From Apibacter mensalis (GTDB lineage: Bacteria; Bacteroidota; Bacteroidia; Flavobacteriales; Weeksellaceae): DNA of 64,000 bases. Shown here one piece after another: positions 7,900 to 16,957 of this stretch. The DNA is taken from positions 62,001-126,000 of the forward strand of contig NZ_LIVM01000007.1 of NCBI RefSeq assembly GCF_001418685.1, in the 5' to 3' direction. The position numbers and the translations under genes are program-made. The notes below the pieces were generated by a model that did no database searches, was not told the DNA's origin, and worked only from the letters and a program-made list of their open reading frames with translations. The stretch's first letter is position 1, and each line of letters begins with the position of its first letter.

Positions 7900-10800
7900 A
7901 TGAGAAAAATTTATTGGCTTTTTATTTTTTTATTTTCATTAATTAAAGCCCAGGTCAAGGTAATTGATCTAAGTACGGGGCGCTATGACAATGGTACAGT
8001 TATGCCTATAGAAATTGTAGATCCGGATTGGACCTATACACGGCCGGACGGATCAGAACATAAAACTATAACCAGGCATACTTATTCCGGTTGGTATTTA
8101 CCCGCTTTAAGTGATAATACGTATAATGATCGTTGGATTACCGGAGAGCCGGGAGATCCTACGGAAGGCTACTTTATTTATAAAAGTAAAACTTTTGTAG
8201 TTCCTAAAGGTTCTAAAGCAAAACTTGAAGTTAGAGCTTTGGCATTTGTAAGACAATGGACCTATTTAGTTCAAAAAAATAATGATGGTACAGAAACAGA
8301 AACACAAATTTCTCAGACAACCTGGATGAAAGATGGTGCTAAAGGTTGGTTCAATTCCAGGAACCCTTTAGTGGAGCTGGATCTTACATCGGGAACTTAT
8401 TGCATTAAAGTCAAAGTTTATACAAATAACGGTAATGTTCGACAATCACTAAATGTAGCCTCAAAAGTTTATATATCGCCATCTAATGAAAAAGATTATA
8501 CGTTAGCACCCAATAGTTATATTTTCGATATAGACAAAGCAAAGAAAGAGAATTTGGGAGGAATATTCATACCTGTAAAGAAAGCTTTTGCAGTATGGGA
8601 AAATAATGAATACTTTAAAAAACCTATTCCTTCCGGAAAATTATCTGCATCTATATATTGGGAAGATGTGCCCGGTTTAATTCGTTCCACGCAAATTAAC
8701 GGAAAAGGAGAAGATGCTAATATTGAGGTAATGATAGATAAAGCGCGGGGAAAAGGAAATGCTGTAATTGCACTGCATGTTGGATCCAACGGAAATTATA
8801 AAGATCCGATATATTGGAGTTGGCATGTATGGGTTACGGATGACCCTTCTAATGGGGCTAAATTTGGTCATAAGATTCCCTTAAGTAACGGTAGGTTTGG
8901 TGAGTTTGAAGAAAAAAATATTGAGGGAAAGCCCTTTGAAGTTAAATTTATGGATCGTAATTTAGGAGCATTGAGTACTAATTTAGTTGGACATGGGTGG
9001 ACAAAAACAGGAGGCTTAATGTATCAATGGGGGCGAAAAGATCCTTTTCCTCCGCTCACCCTTAAAGACGGAAACAAATACGATGTAATAGGAAGTGTAT
9101 CTCCCGATCCTGTAAAGTATAAAGATTTTGATATAAAGAATAGAAAGTTTGTAGTTTTTAGAGAAAATTTAAGTAATTATACTTATCCGGAAGATATGAA
9201 ATTTAATATTCAATATTCTGTCCATAACCCACTAACCTATATTAATCGTGACTATAACGAAAATGGTACCAATTATACACAATGGTTTACTAATGTGAGA
9301 AAATATAATGAAAAATCAAAAGAGAGTTTTAATTTATGGGGTGATAACACATCAGGAAAATTTAAGAACTCTTTTACCTATCAATTGAAATCTCCATTTG
9401 ATCCTTGTCCACACGGATGGCGAGTTCCGTCATTTACGGCTCAATCAGGTGATGTTTCAGATACATCTCCTTGGGGGCGCCAAAGAATAGATTTACCAGG
9501 AATAACCGGGAATCATCAACTGCCAACAGATGTCTTCACCAAAAATGGCAATAGCTTATATGAAGGAATAAAGATTTATCCCGGATTTGGAATGGATTTT
9601 ACTCATGAATCCCGTAGAAGGATAGGTAAAATTCCTCTTACCGGTAAATTCAATAAATATTCCGATACCAGAGCTTTGTTTCAAGATCAGAGTAATCAAG
9701 GATATTTATTGAGTGCAACTATGGGAGAAAACGGACTTATTAGAAGCCTGATTGTTACCGCTGATCCAGTTGAATTATTGGACGGAGAAGCTAATGTAAG
9801 AACTAGGACTAATTTTACTTCTCATGCAGAATCTACCGAAGCCGGAGCGGTACGTTGTATGCAGGATCCTAACTTATTTAGAATAGATGATTTTACAACT
9901 GAATATATTGATGCTGATTATATAGATTATTTTACAGGATTAAATAATCCGAATACTTATATTGTTAAAGAGGGTGAAGAATATAAAGAAATACCTGTTA
10001 ATAAGGCCTATGCTATGTATAATCAGTATTTGACAGACCATGAATGGCCACAAGGAAAACAATCTGTTAATGTATATTGGACAACAAATATGCAGTTAGT
10101 AAATGATGTAAGTTTAGTAGGAACCGGAGAAAATGCTATAATTAAGATAAAAATAAATCCGGGACAAGTTGGGAATGCTGTAGTTTCGCTACATATGGGA
10201 ACTAATGGTAATTCCTTAGACCCTGTAATTTGGAGTTGGCAAATTTGGGTACCAAAAGGGGATCCGGAACAAAATACCTATACTTATGTAACCGATAAAG
10301 TAGTGCCGGGAATTTCCTCTCAAATAGTAAATCCCACTACAACGGGGCTACCTCCGTTAACAACAGAATTCATGGATAGAAATTTAGGAGCCGTGGAATC
10401 TTATCCTATTGAATTAAAGCAGTTTCCTAATGATAATAATTTGATAGCTAAAGCTAAACTATCGGGTGGAATGCATTACCAATGGGGGAGAAAAGATCCG
10501 ATACCAACTTTTGGTTCGGATCAATTAAAAATTTATTTAGGATCAACCATTAATGGAAAATTAAAATATTTTCAAACATTAACCGAGTCTACTTATAATA
10601 AAAATAATATTCAAAAATATTCGGAATATAGTCGTAATGCTAATTTGAAATCGAATGATAGTCACCATCAAAGAATAAGCAAAATATTAAAGTATTCGGT
10701 AAATAATCCTATCGACTATTTATATAATGATAATGGTGAATCTATAGATTGGATATCCGATAAAAATGGAGTAGCGGCTGATCGTTGGGGCCATGGAGAT

Positions 10801-11607
10801 GAAAAATCTCCATTTGATCCATGTCCGGACGGATGGAGAGTACCGGATTTCAGTTTCATAGGGCATATGAAGGGAATAGTAAATAATAAAAAAGGTTTTT
10901 CTCCATGGTATAATGGCCATTATAATAATGGGGAAGGATTAGACCAAGGATTAGCTGGTTTAATTCATGGATATGAAGGAACACCTATTAATCATGATGG
11001 GAAATGGGGCATAATATTTGATGGTCCGGATTATAAAATAGGAGGATATTTAACTACCGGAATACGGGGTCAATATAGATCATCGCTTCCGGGTATATTT
11101 AAAGTGGATCAATCTTTTGGATTATGGTCTTCAACTATGTTTGTAGAAGATAATAAGAAATTTGTACTTAGTGCTTGGGGAGAATATGGAAGAAAAAATG
11201 TAAATTGGTTTCAATTTTCAACAGTTGAGCCTGTAAATGCTTTTGCCGCAATGAATGTGCGCTGTGCTCGGGATGTTCCAAGATACGACGGTACTGTAGG
11301 CAAAAATAGCCAACCTAAATTGAAAAAGGCAATGTTTGTAAATAATGAAAATGAAAGTAAGGGGAATTTATCTGAATTTGAAATTCAAATTTACCCGAAT
11401 CCAAATGCTGGTTTGTTCTCTATCAAATTACAAAATATATCAGAAGGAACTATTCAGATTATGAATATTAACGGAACGGTAATATTTTCTAAAAATATTA
11501 AGAATAAAGAAGTTGAAGTAAATATTCAAGGACAGCCTGCAGGAATATATATTGTTAAAGTGCAGTCGGGGCAGAAAACATTTATTAAAAAAATAATTAA
11601 AAATTAA
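7900..11607 (+). CDS. T9SS-secreted protein with two FISUMP-type modules
   Basis: The 1235-aa product has an N-terminal signal peptide (MRKIYWLFIFLFSLIKAQ). It contains an internal duplication about 480 residues apart. Each half has an Ig-like stretch ending in a WSWHVWV or WSWQIWV motif, then FMDRNLGA, MYQWGRKDP or HYQWGRKDP, and PFDPCPHGWRVP or PFDPCPDGWRVP. These are hallmarks of the Fibrobacter succinogenes major paralogous (FISUMP) domain. The last ~80 residues form a T9SS type A sorting domain (IQIYPNPNAGLFSIKL, PAGIYIVKVQSG, ending FIKKIIKN). The protein should therefore be exported by Sec, moved through T9SS and anchored on or released from the cell surface. Its ligand is unknown. A rho-independent terminator follows, so it is probably monocistronic. 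Confidence 0.9.
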   Translation: MRKIYWLFIFLFSLIKAQVKVIDLSTGRYDNGTVMPIEIVDPDWTYTRPDGSEHKTITRHTYSGWYLPALSDNTYNDRWITGEPGDPTEGYFIYKSKTFVVPKGSKAKLEVRALAFVRQWTYLVQKNNDGTETETQISQTTWMKDGAKGWFNSRNPLVELDLTSGTYCIKVKVYTNNGNVRQSLNVASKVYISPSNEKDYTLAPNSYIFDIDKAKKENLGGIFIPVKKAFAVWENNEYFKKPIPSGKLSASIYWEDVPGLIRSTQINGKGEDANIEVMIDKARGKGNAVIALHVGSNGNYKDPIYWSWHVWVTDDPSNGAKFGHKIPLSNGRFGEFEEKNIEGKPFEVKFMDRNLGALSTNLVGHGWTKTGGLMYQWGRKDPFPPLTLKDGNKYDVIGSVSPDPVKYKDFDIKNRKFVVFRENLSNYTYPEDMKFNIQYSVHNPLTYINRDYNENGTNYTQWFTNVRKYNEKSKESFNLWGDNTSGKFKNSFTYQLKSPFDPCPHGWRVPSFTAQSGDVSDTSPWGRQRIDLPGITGNHQLPTDVFTKNGNSLYEGIKIYPGFGMDFTHESRRRIGKIPLTGKFNKYSDTRALFQDQSNQGYLLSATMGENGLIRSLIVTADPVELLDGEANVRTRTNFTSHAESTEAGAVRCMQDPNLFRIDDFTTEYIDADYIDYFTGLNNPNTYIVKEGEEYKEIPVNKAYAMYNQYLTDHEWPQGKQSVNVYWTTNMQLVNDVSLVGTGENAIIKIKINPGQVGNAVVSLHMGTNGNSLDPVIWSWQIWVPKGDPEQNTYTYVTDKVVPGISSQIVNPTTTGLPPLTTEFMDRNLGAVESYPIELKQFPNDNNLIAKAKLSGGMHYQWGRKDPIPTFGSDQLKIYLGSTINGKLKYFQTLTESTYNKNNIQKYSEYSRNANLKSNDSHHQRISKILKYSVNNPIDYLYNDNGESIDWISDKNGVAADRWGHGDEKSPFDPCPDGWRVPDFSFIGHMKGIVNNKKGFSPWYNGHYNNGEGLDQGLAGLIHGYEGTPINHDGKWGIIFDGPDYKIGGYLTTGIRGQYRSSLPGIFKVDQSFGLWSSTMFVEDNKKFVLSAWGEYGRKNVNWFQFSTVEPVNAFAAMNVRCARDVPRYDGTVGKNSQPKLKKAMFVNNENESKGNLSEFEIQIYPNPNAGLFSIKLQNISEGTIQIMNINGTVIFSKNIKNKEVEVNIQGQPAGIYIVKVQSGQKTFIKKIIKN

Positions 11608-11626
11608 ACTTTTTAATTAATGTAAA

Positions 11627-11666
11627 ATAAAAAACTCCTTAAATTAATTTTTAGGGAGTTTTTTTA
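11627..11666 (+). terminator. Rho-independent terminator after the T9SS protein
   Basis: AAAAAACTCC pairs with GGAGTTTTTT across an AT-rich loop, and the 3' arm runs into seven T residues. It lies about 20 bp past the stop codon. Confidence 0.85.
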
Positions 11667-11883
11667 TGCTCATGCAAAATAAAATTGTAAAAGATATGTG
11701 ATAGGTAATCATTAACCAACCGCCAGTAAATTATTAAATTAATACATAAAATTATATTATCGCTAAAATAATAAGTTTAATTAATCATAAGTTGCAGAAT
11801 TAAGTTTAGTTGATGAAGGATTAAACAAAAATAGAGCTAATTACTAGCTTATTTTTCTAAATGAGAAATATTAAAAATATAAC

Positions 11884-12639
11884 TTAAATTTTTTCATATT
11901 TTTTTAATCCATTAAGAGCCCATAGAGTTGTATAATACAAAGATTTATATAAAGATAAATTTAAAAAATTATAATAAACCAAAAATTGAAGTTTAAACAT
12001 TAACCACTTGTTTCTCGAATAAGAATTATGTCTTATTCGGTAAATAACCAAAGGTGATGTAAGTGCTCGGATTTTTCCTATATTTTTTGATAAGTTAATG
12101 ATCATAGCATAGTCTTCCCTTCTATACACATCCGGAAAATATATTTTTCCGATTCGTTTTGAATCATAAATTAAGGTTGAAATAAATACAGGACAATTTT
12201 TTAGCAATCGACTGTATGTAATATGATCTTCTGCAATAAAATCATTAAGACATGGTTCTAGATTTTCATCAACTCTTTTATAAGAGGTATATACAGCTTC
12301 CTCATTATTATTTATTAGAAAATTAATTCTTTCTTCTAAGGCATTGGGTAGCCATATATCGTCACTATCAATAAAAGCTATGTATCTTCCTACAGCATTT
12401 TTTAAACCATAATTACGGGTAATTGCCGCACCAAAATTTTCCTTTAGTGTAATAAGTTTTATTCTTTTGTCATCATATTTTTTTATTATTTCTATTGAAT
12501 TATCAGTACTACAATCATCTATAATTAACCATTCCCAATCAGTAAAAGTTTGTTTTAATACAGATTCAATTGTACCAACGATAAAACTGGCAGAATTGTA
12601 GTTAGCCGTAATAATTGAAATGGACGGAATGTAATTCAT
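11884..12639 (-). CDS. Glycosyltransferase family 2
   Basis: The 251-aa protein has a GT-A fold N-terminus: ISIITANYNSASFIVGTIESV, then EWLIIDDCSTDNS and the metal-binding AFIDSDDIW. A RREDYAM motif later supplies the probable catalytic acidic residue. The end of the protein is hydrophobic and basic. It is the last gene of a three-gene minus-strand group with an EpsG-type polymerase gene (70-bp gap) and another GT2 gene. It probably adds one sugar to the repeat unit of a surface glycan. Donor and acceptor cannot be predicted. Confidence 0.9.
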   Translation of the reverse strand: MNYIPSISIITANYNSASFIVGTIESVLKQTFTDWEWLIIDDCSTDNSIEIIKKYDDKRIKLITLKENFGAAITRNYGLKNAVGRYIAFIDSDDIWLPNALEERINFLINNNEEAVYTSYKRVDENLEPCLNDFIAEDHITYSRLLKNCPVFISTLIYDSKRIGKIYFPDVYRREDYAMIINLSKNIGKIRALTSPLVIYRIRHNSYSRNKWLMFKLQFLVYYNFLNLSLYKSLYYTTLWALNGLKKYEKI

Positions 12640-12709
12640 TTTGTTATTGACTTATAAATTTTTACATTTTATTATTTAAATAATTAAAAATACTGAAAAG
12701 GAGAATAGG

Positions 12710-13858
12710 TTAATTTTCATTAATAAAATGAGTAGGAATGAAATAATGAATATCTATAGGTGAGTTAAAAATATTGGACATTTTATCGAAACCTAAAGCA
12801 ACAGAATTTGGCCAAATTCTCCAACTCATTAAATAAATATATATGATAAAAAAATAATATATTATAATTCTATAACTTTTATTTGAATATTTTATAATCA
12901 TAGCTATAAGAATAGTCCAAAAGTCACCATATACAGCAGGAAGCCTAATCGAAAATATTGAATTTTCTCTTAAAGAATAATACAAGAAATAATAAGTGAC
13001 TATTAAATTCCTAATCATTTTATAATTCTTATCATCAGTTGTATTGCATATATATTTATCGTTTATTAAAAGAATAGTTATAAAAATTAGTTTTACAATA
13101 TCATTCAATCCCCATCCAAAGCCTTCCAAACTTCTATAAGAATAAAAACCACCAGTAGCTTCTGATATAAGATCAGAAGAAATATTTGAAAATATATTTT
13201 CAAATATTAAATAAGGCTTAAAAGGAGAAATGATGATGGCAAAAATAATAATTAAAAAACATGAAAATGTTGATAAATTCAACTTGGAAATCCAATATGC
13301 GGGGATAAATATTAATGCAGTTTTGTGAAAATAATAACCAATAAAAACACAGATTAAGAATTTTAGTAATTTTCTTTGTTCAATATATTGATAAGAATAT
13401 AAACAAAGTGCAATTGACGCTGCTTGCCTAATATGCCCGGAATCACTAAAAAAATAATTGGGCATAAAAAAATACATGAGCGACAGCATGGGATAGGGCG
13501 AATATTTAAAGTAAGAATAAGTTTTTAAGGAAATTGAAATAAGCCCAAAAATGAATAATAAAACAAAAAAAGGCATTTTAAAATACCCTAAAATTTTGGA
13601 AATTATTACATAACTTACTTCAATATCTGCATTGAAAACATTATCCCATTTTACATATTTATTAATACCCATATATAATTTATAATAGGGCCAGTAATCT
13701 GCACCTTGAGCAATACGTATTCCACAAAGAAATATCAAAATCGAAGATATAACTAGGTAAGGAACTTTAACTCGAGCCTTAGTACCGTTGTTGAATATTT
13801 CTATGTAAGAGTAAAAGGTTATTACAAATAAAATAATATAATATACAGGATGAAGCAT
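12710..13858 (-). CDS. EpsG family membrane protein (polysaccharide polymerase-like)
   Basis: The 382-aa polytopic protein has roughly ten hydrophobic segments. It contains the features of the EpsG family, including a CGIRIAQGADYWPYY segment near the N-terminus and SGHIRQAASIALCLYSYQYI with FHKTALIFIPAYWI in the middle. EpsG proteins are thought to act like Wzy O-antigen/exopolysaccharide polymerases in the inner membrane. It sits between two GT2 genes, 4 bp from the upstream one, so the three are almost certainly co-transcribed. This makes it the likely polymerase for the glycan whose initiation and export genes lie at 0.8-7.4 kb. No flippase is seen in the window. Confidence 0.83.
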   Translation of the reverse strand: MLHPVYYIILFVITFYSYIEIFNNGTKARVKVPYLVISSILIFLCGIRIAQGADYWPYYKLYMGINKYVKWDNVFNADIEVSYVIISKILGYFKMPFFVLLFIFGLISISLKTYSYFKYSPYPMLSLMYFFMPNYFFSDSGHIRQAASIALCLYSYQYIEQRKLLKFLICVFIGYYFHKTALIFIPAYWISKLNLSTFSCFLIIIFAIIISPFKPYLIFENIFSNISSDLISEATGGFYSYRSLEGFGWGLNDIVKLIFITILLINDKYICNTTDDKNYKMIRNLIVTYYFLYYSLRENSIFSIRLPAVYGDFWTILIAMIIKYSNKSYRIIIYYFFIIYIYLMSWRIWPNSVALGFDKMSNIFNSPIDIHYFIPTHFINEN

Positions 13859-13862
13859 TTAT

Positions 13863-14828
13863 TTATAATTTAATTAGTTGTAATACATAGAATATTATTT
13901 TTTTCAGACTTAGTGTACTTAGATAATTTTTTCCGAATCTATTATAATTAAAGATTTGCTGTTTGGAAATATCTTCACTTTTTACTATTTCTTTAAGTTT
14001 AGAGAACATTTGTTTTCTACTGGTAGAATCTTTTACATAGGCATAGTAGGCCAGAAAACAATAAAATCCTTGAAAGATGGTAAATTTATTCCAATCCTTA
14101 ATATTTTTTTTATAAGTGCTTATAAGAAAGTCTTGTTTTACCATTTCTATTGCGTCAAACATATGTATTCCTTTAATGGTATAATTTCTTGTAATCGATC
14201 CCTCCCTAATGAGGTATTGATAGAAAAATTTATTAGTTTTCGCAACAGTTTTAGCTTTAAAAAATAATCGAGGAATAGTTGCTACATCCTCAAAATGCAT
14301 ATTTTTAGGAAAAGAGATATTATTAAATAGCTCTCTTTTAAAAATCTTATTACATGCAAAACAAGACATTTCACCAAAAATGCTAAAATCTTGGGAAAGA
14401 ATTATTTTTTCCGGCAGATGATGTAATTCAGGTAGTTTTTTTAGTATTTTATCCTGATTATCTATATTTTGAAGACTACAAACTACTATCTCTGCTGAGT
14501 GTTTTATGGCAAGATGATACATTTCCTGTATCATTTCTCTTTCAATCCAATCATCGCTATCAACAAAAGCTAGAAACTTTCCGGAGGCATGTTTAATTCC
14601 GGTATTTCTCGCTTCACTTAATCCTTTATTACTTTGAATAACAGATCTTATATTATCATATTTTAATGCATATTCATCTATAATTAATTGAGAATTATCT
14701 GTGGACCCATCGTTAATAATAATAATTTCAATTTCTTTAAATGTTTGATTGATAATAGAATCTAAACATTTACGAAGATATGGTTCTACATTATATACAG
14801 GTACAATTACAGAAACTTTATAAATCAT
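13863..14828 (-). CDS. Glycosyltransferase family 2 (EpsJ-like)
   Basis: This 321-aa GT-A fold glycosyltransferase starts VSVIVPVYNVEPYLRKCLDS. It continues with IIINDGSTDNS, GLSEARNTGI and the DXD-like AFVDSDDWIE. These motifs match the WaaE/EpsJ-type GT2 group common in exopolysaccharide clusters. A C-terminal helical region of about 100 residues follows the catalytic domain. It is the first gene of the GT2-EpsG-GT2 group, and a promoter-like box lies 16 bp upstream of its ATG. The sugar specificity is unknown. Confidence 0.92.
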   Translation of the reverse strand: MIYKVSVIVPVYNVEPYLRKCLDSIINQTFKEIEIIIINDGSTDNSQLIIDEYALKYDNIRSVIQSNKGLSEARNTGIKHASGKFLAFVDSDDWIEREMIQEMYHLAIKHSAEIVVCSLQNIDNQDKILKKLPELHHLPEKIILSQDFSIFGEMSCFACNKIFKRELFNNISFPKNMHFEDVATIPRLFFKAKTVAKTNKFFYQYLIREGSITRNYTIKGIHMFDAIEMVKQDFLISTYKKNIKDWNKFTIFQGFYCFLAYYAYVKDSTSRKQMFSKLKEIVKSEDISKQQIFNYNRFGKNYLSTLSLKKIIFYVLQLIKL

Positions 14829-14844
14829 AGATATATAAAAAACT

Positions 14845-14852
14845 CAAAGGTA
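14845..14852 (-). promoter_or_regulatory. -7 box for the GT2-EpsG-GT2 group
   Basis: On the minus strand this reads TACCTTTG, matching TAnnTTTG, 16 bp upstream of the GT2 start codon. It would give a short leader of roughly 10-13 nt. No -33 element is obvious. Confidence 0.5.
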
Positions 14853-14934
14853 CTGTTTTAATTTTATAATATTAAATAGATATCTTAAATTAAAGTATTC
14901 AAAATAAGAAATATATTAAACTATGAAAATAGCG

Positions 14935-16128
14935 TTAATGTTTAATTCCATACATTTTCAGATCATTCCAAAATTCAACATATGATTTTTCTACAACATT
15001 AGGATTTTTAATAGTTAAGGGAAACAATAATTGTAAAGGAGCAAAGCTCATAGCCATGCGATGATCATTATACGTTTCAATTATTTGATTTTCGCGAAAA
15101 GAGTTAATTCTTTTAAGCTCAAAAGAGCAATCAGTAATTTCAACATTTCCCCCACATTTTTCAATTTCGTTCTTTAGGGCAATTAAACGATCAGTTTCTT
15201 TAATTTTCAAGGTTTCAAGACCTGTCATTTTTATCGGTATACGTAATCCGAAAGCAGTTATAGCAACTGTTTGAGCAATATCCGGACAATCATTCATATC
15301 CAGTTCAATGAAATTGGGATATTGGAAATTTTCAATTTTATTTATAGTAATTACATTTTCATGGAATAGAGTATTTATTCCAAAATATTTTTGATAAATA
15401 TCTGCAATTTTTCTATCGGCTTGCAAAGAATCTTTAAATAAATATTTTATTCGGATTTTTAAATCTTTGCTTAATGCACATATAGAATAATGATAAGAAG
15501 CAGAAGACCAATCACTTTCAATAATGAAATCTTGTTTTTTAACTTCATTTATAGGTTCTATTGAAATTTTATTTTGATAAAAAGAAGTAATAATACCAAT
15601 TTTATTTAAAATTTGAAGCGTCATATTAATATAAGGCTTTGAGGTAATTTTACCTTCCAAATTTATAGTCAATCCTTTATCAAGTTTTGCCGCTATTAAA
15701 CACAAAGCAGTAATATATTGGCTACTTATGTTTGCAGGTAAATGAATTACATTGTGGTTAATTTTCTTTCCTTTAATTTCCAAAGGGGGAAATCCTTCAT
15801 TTTCTACGTATGAAATATGTGCGCCCAACTGATTTAATGCATCAACTAAAATTTTTATGGGACGTTCTTTCATTCGATGAGAACCGGTAAGAATAATATT
15901 TCTGTTTTCTTGTATAGAAAAATAGGCGGTTAGAAATCTCATAGCCGTACCGGCATGATAAATATCGATGATTTGCTCCTTAGAAGAAAGAGCTCGTTCC
16001 ATCATATAAGTATCTTGACATTTCGATAGGTTTTGTAATTGAAGTGAATTATGAAACAAAGAGTTTAATACTAATAAACGATTACTTATACTTTTTGAGC
16101 CCGAAAGATTGATCGATATTTCTTTCAT
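14935..16128 (-). CDS. aroA: 3-phosphoshikimate 1-carboxyvinyltransferase (EPSP synthase)
   Basis: This 397-aa enzyme joins shikimate 3-phosphate and phosphoenolpyruvate in the sixth step of the shikimate pathway to aromatic amino acids. The substrate-binding motifs are visible: SGSKSISNRLLVLN at the N-terminus, HAGTAMRFLTAYFS at about 58-71, a GSHRMKERPI segment, a SSQYITALCLIA segment, and DCPDIAQTVAITA. KIKETDRLIALKNEI and NDHRMAMSFAPL near the C-terminus complete the pattern. The start overlaps the stop of the MazG-like gene by 4 bp (ATGA), so translation is probably coupled. The length is slightly short against the E. coli enzyme (427 aa), as is usual in this phylum. Confidence 0.95.
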   Translation of the reverse strand: MKEISINLSGSKSISNRLLVLNSLFHNSLQLQNLSKCQDTYMMERALSSKEQIIDIYHAGTAMRFLTAYFSIQENRNIILTGSHRMKERPIKILVDALNQLGAHISYVENEGFPPLEIKGKKINHNVIHLPANISSQYITALCLIAAKLDKGLTINLEGKITSKPYINMTLQILNKIGIITSFYQNKISIEPINEVKKQDFIIESDWSSASYHYSICALSKDLKIRIKYLFKDSLQADRKIADIYQKYFGINTLFHENVITINKIENFQYPNFIELDMNDCPDIAQTVAITAFGLRIPIKMTGLETLKIKETDRLIALKNEIEKCGGNVEITDCSFELKRINSFRENQIIETYNDHRMAMSFAPLQLLFPLTIKNPNVVEKSYVEFWNDLKMYGIKH

Positions 16129-16451
16129 TTTAATTTTTTATTGTTAATGTGTCTGTTGTTATCACGTTGAGTGGTAGCATCCAGTTTTTTTTGAAACGCC
16201 TTTTCCAAATCAATACCGGTTTGATTGGCTAAACAGGCTACAACAAAAATGACGTCGGCTAATTCTTCACCTAAATCTTTATTTTTATCTGATTCTTTTT
16301 CAGATTGTTCTCCGTATCTCCTGGCAATTATTCTGGCGACTTCTCCCACTTCTTCAGTTAATTGTGCCATATTGGTTAATTCATTAAAATACCTAACACC
16401 GAACTCTTTAATCCATTGATCTACCTGTAATTGTATATCTTTTAAGCTCAT
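16125..16451 (-). CDS. MazG-like nucleotide pyrophosphohydrolase
   Basis: The 108-aa protein matches the small all-alpha NTP pyrophosphohydrolase fold. The acidic metal-binding residues are visible as TEEVGEVARII and, about 30 residues later, DLGEELADVIFVVACLA. Such proteins hydrolyse (d)NTPs to monophosphates and pyrophosphate and are seen as house-cleaning enzymes. It is the first gene of a two-gene unit with aroA. The pairing is common in Flavobacteriia but has no obvious metabolic logic. The C-terminal tail is basic and Asn-rich. Confidence 0.87.
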   Translation of the reverse strand: MSLKDIQLQVDQWIKEFGVRYFNELTNMAQLTEEVGEVARIIARRYGEQSEKESDKNKDLGEELADVIFVVACLANQTGIDLEKAFQKKLDATTQRDNNRHINNKKLK

Positions 16452-16957
16452 ATATATAAATAGGTTAATAAATTGTATTAGTTAAATTTTATAAATTAAT
16501 CGGTTATTTAACACTATTAAGTTAGTTTTATTCTTACTTCTATAAAGAAGTAGAATTTAAACAAATTAAATATTCTTGTCAAGTAATGGAATAAATGAAT
16601 AATTATTTAATATATTTTATCTCACCAATTCCTGTTTAATAATCGAAATACTTTTTTCTGTACACGTCAGATAATGAATAATAGATATATGGTTATTAAC
16701 GTTTTATTTTATGTATATAATAGCAATCTTTCTTATAACAGAATTATCAACAGCTAAATTAAATAAATTTATTATTACTTATGAAATATCTTAAGTAAAA
16801 ATAGAGTATATTTTTAATATACATTTAGTAAATTTTTCGCAATAGATGCTATTTAGATGCAAAGAATTTAAAAATAACTTTTCCATAAGATAGGGAATCC
16901 TTAGAATATTAAATTAAGAAATATTATAATTTTTTATAAATTTATAACTTTGATAAA
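16452..16957. other. Intergenic region between mazG-like gene and xerD
   Basis: This 506-bp AT-rich stretch lies between divergently transcribed genes. Apart from the -7-like box directly before xerD I see no gene, no structured RNA and no repeat. Confidence 0.6.
16945..16952 (+). promoter_or_regulatory. -7 box immediately before xerD
   Basis: TAACTTTG matches TAnnTTTG and ends only 5 bp before the ATG at 16958. If used, transcription would start at or within a few bases of the start codon, giving a leaderless or nearly leaderless mRNA. No -33 TTTG is evident. Confidence 0.5.
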
